A stretch of DNA of 44,508 bases from contig NZ_QBKZ01000015.1 of the NCBI RefSeq assembly GCF_003056725.1, positions 110,251-154,758 of the forward strand, read 5' to 3'. The notes under the pieces were generated by a model, which saw only the letters and a program-made list of their open reading frames with translations, was not told the DNA's origin and searched no databases. The position numbers were made by a program, and so were the translations under genes. The DNA comes from Mangrovicoccus ximenensis (GTDB lineage: Bacteria > Pseudomonadota > Alphaproteobacteria > Rhodobacterales > Rhodobacteraceae). The first letter of the stretch is position 1, and each line of letters starts with the position of its first letter. Below, in pieces: positions 42,647 to 44,508 of this stretch.

Positions 42647-44497
42647 TCAGCGCTTCTCCAGCTGGCTGACGTCGCGGACCGCGCCCTTGGCGGCGGAGGT
42701 GGTCAGCGCGGCATAGGCCTTCAGCGCCGAGGACACCTTGCGGGCGCGCTTCTCTTCCGGCTTCCAGCCGGCTTCGTCGCGGGCGAGGCGGCGGGCCGCC
42801 AGGGTCGCGTCGTCGACCGCCAGGTGAATCTTGCGGTTCGGGATGTCGATCTCGATCATGTCGCCTTCCTCGACGAGGCCGATCGTGCCGCCCTCGGCTG
42901 CCTCGGGCGAGACATGGCCGATGGAGAGCCCCGAGGAGCCGCCCGAGAAGCGGCCGTCGGTGACCAGCGCGCAGGCTTTGCCGAGGCCCTTCGACTTCAG
43001 GTAGGAGGTCGGGTAGAGCATTTCCTGCATGCCCGGGCCGCCGCGCGGACCTTCGTAGCGGATCAGCACCACGTCGCCTTCCTTCACCTTGTTCGTCAGG
43101 ATCGCCGAAACGGCGGTGTCCTGCGATTCGAAGATGCGGGCCGGGCCGTGGAAGACCAGGATCGACTCGTCGACGCCGGCCGTCTTCACGATGCAGCCGT
43201 CCTCGGCGAGGTTGCCGTAGAGAACCGCGAGCCCGCCATCCTTCGAGAACGCGTGTTCGGCATTGCGGATCACGCCGCCTTCGCGGTCGAGATCGAGCGT
43301 CTCGAAGCGGCGGTCCTGGCTGAACGCGACCTGGGTCGGCACGCCGCCCGGCGCTGCGCGGAAGAAGTCATGCACGGTCTCGGAGGTGGTGCGCACCACG
43401 TCCCAGCGGTCGAGCGCATGGGCGAGGCTTTCGGCATGGACCGAGCCGACGCTGGTGTCGAGCAGGCCGGCGCGGTCCAGCTCGCCCAGGATCGACATGA
43501 TCCCGCCGGCGCGGTGGACATCTTCCATGTGAACGTCGGATTTCGCCGGCGCGACCTTGCAGAGCACCGGCACGTTGCGGCTGAGCTGGTCGATCGTCGA
43601 CATGTCGAAATCGACTTCGCCCTCGACCGCGGCGGCCAGCAGGTGCAGCACGGTGTTGGTCGATCCGCCCATCGCGATGTCGAGCGTCATGGCGTTCTTG
43701 AAGGCCGGGACCGTCGCGATCGAGCGCGGCAGCACGGAGGCATCGTCCTGCTCGTAGTAGCGGCGGGCGAGGTCGACGATCAGGTGGCCGGCCTCGACGA
43801 ACAGGCGCTGGCGGTCCGCATGCGTGGCCAGCGTCGAGCCGTTGCCCGGAAGCGACAGGCCGAGCGCCTCGGTCAGGCAGTTCATCGAGTTCGCCGTGAA
43901 CATCCCCGAGCACGATCCGCAGGTCGGGCAGGCGGACCGCTCGATCGTGGCGACATCGGCGTCAGAGATGCGGTCATCGGCGGCGGCGACCATCGCGTCG
44001 ACGAGGTCGAGCGCCTGCTCCTTGCCGTCTTCCCAGACGACCTTGCCGGCCTCCATCGGGCCGCCGGAGACGAAGACCACCGGGATGTTCAGGCGCATCG
44101 CGGCCATCAGCATGCCGGGGGTGATCTTGTCGCAATTGGAGATGCAGACCATCGCGTCGGCGCAATGCGCGTTCACCATGTATTCCACGCTGTCGGCGAT
44201 GATCTCGCGCGACGGCAGCGAATAGAGCATCCCGTCATGGCCCATGGCGATGCCGTCATCGACCGCGATCGTGTTGAATTCCTTGGCGACGCCGCCGGCC
44301 TTCTCGACCTCGCGGGCGACCATCTGGCCCAGGTCCTTCAGGTGGACGTGGCCGGGCACGAACTGGGTGAAGCTGTTGACGATGGCGATGATCGGCTTGC
44401 CGAAATCGTCGTCTTTCATCCCCGTGGCGCGCCAGAGGCCGCGGGCCCCCGCCATGTTGCGGCCATGGGTACTGGTTCTCGAGCGGTACAGGGGCAT
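42647..44497 (-). CDS. ilvD: Dihydroxy-acid dehydratase
   Basis: The 616-residue product has the exact length of E. coli IlvD. It dehydrates 2,3-dihydroxy acids to 2-oxo acids in branched-chain amino acid synthesis. Cysteines that bind the Fe-S cluster are in [11 protein letters not shown] and [15 protein letters not shown]. The C-terminal signature is seen in [22 protein letters not shown]. The ATG at 44497 follows GGAGGG at the edge of the window. Soluble and cytoplasmic. It precedes tRNA-Trp on the same strand but is separated by a hairpin. Confidence 0.97.
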   Translation of the reverse strand: MPLYRSRTSTHGRNMAGARGLWRATGMKDDDFGKPIIAIVNSFTQFVPGHVHLKDLGQMVAREVEKAGGVAKEFNTIAVDDGIAMGHDGMLYSLPSREIIADSVEYMVNAHCADAMVCISNCDKITPGMLMAAMRLNIPVVFVSGGPMEAGKVVWEDGKEQALDLVDAMVAAADDRISDADVATIERSACPTCGSCSGMFTANSMNCLTEALGLSLPGNGSTLATHADRQRLFVEAGHLIVDLARRYYEQDDASVLPRSIATVPAFKNAMTLDIAMGGSTNTVLHLLAAAVEGEVDFDMSTIDQLSRNVPVLCKVAPAKSDVHMEDVHRAGGIMSILGELDRAGLLDTSVGSVHAESLAHALDRWDVVRTTSETVHDFFRAAPGGVPTQVAFSQDRRFETLDLDREGGVIRNAEHAFSKDGGLAVLYGNLAEDGCIVKTAGVDESILVFHGPARIFESQDTAVSAILTNKVKEGDVVLIRYEGPRGGPGMQEMLYPTSYLKSKGLGKACALVTDGRFSGGSSGLSIGHVSPEAAEGGTIGLVEEGDMIEIDIPNRKIHLAVDDATLAARRLARDEAGWKPEEKRARKVSSALKAYAALTTSAAKGAVRDVSQLEKR

Positions 44498-44508
44498 CGA
44501 ACCCTCCC

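Overview
The window comes from a high-GC alphaproteobacterium, most likely Rhodobacteraceae. The evidence is the ribosomal and RNA polymerase proteins, the FtsZ C-terminal tail, the family-typical small proteins (DUF1194, an FG-GAP/CRTAC1-like protein, a pYEATS membrane protein) and strong GC bias at third codon positions. The species cannot be named from this sequence alone.

Positions 1-16.6 kb are a patchwork. Intact genes (a DUF1194 protein, tex, a pYEATS membrane protein, adenine deaminase ade, an HExxH lipoprotein, a DUF302 protein, a tag-like glycosylase) alternate with gene pieces joined abruptly: acyl-CoA synthetase/PBP1A, amiC/cpdB-like, nudC, RND pump, cysG, an FG-GAP protein, and a single reading frame that runs through ndh, a ydiJ-like FAD/Fe-S dehydrogenase and the end of ftsZ. 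The pieces between joins are about 1.0-1.25 kb long. Because essential genes (ftsZ) are among them and rpoB carries a one-base frameshift, misassembly of a draft genome is a likelier cause than real rearrangement.

Positions 16.8-26.6 kb hold an intact catabolic or transport locus. A DeoR-type repressor is divergent from a seven-gene operon: an inositol-monophosphatase/histidinol-phosphatase-like enzyme, a Tat-exported peptide-type binding protein, two Dpp/Opp-type permeases, a fused double ATPase, an M20 amidase of the hydantoinase/carbamoylase type, and a pectinesterase without a signal peptide. The intergenic region has five phased 10-bp repeats and a palindrome. Together these suggest import of an esterified, amide-bearing solute that is de-esterified, hydrolysed and dephosphorylated in the cytoplasm. 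This is the most interesting system in the window.

Positions 26.8-28.7 kb are mobile DNA: an IS110-family element with subterminal inverted repeats (IS1111 type) whose 3' noncoding end contains candidate target-matching guide segments, next to a decayed IS5-family transposase.

Positions 29.1-44.5 kb are the conserved block, read on the minus strand as ilvD, tRNA-Trp, a sulfotransferase-like gene, secE, nusG, rplK, rplA, rplJ, rplL, rpoB, rpoC, with terminators after ilvD, rplA and rpoC and hairpins in the rplL-rpoB and rpoB-rpoC gaps.
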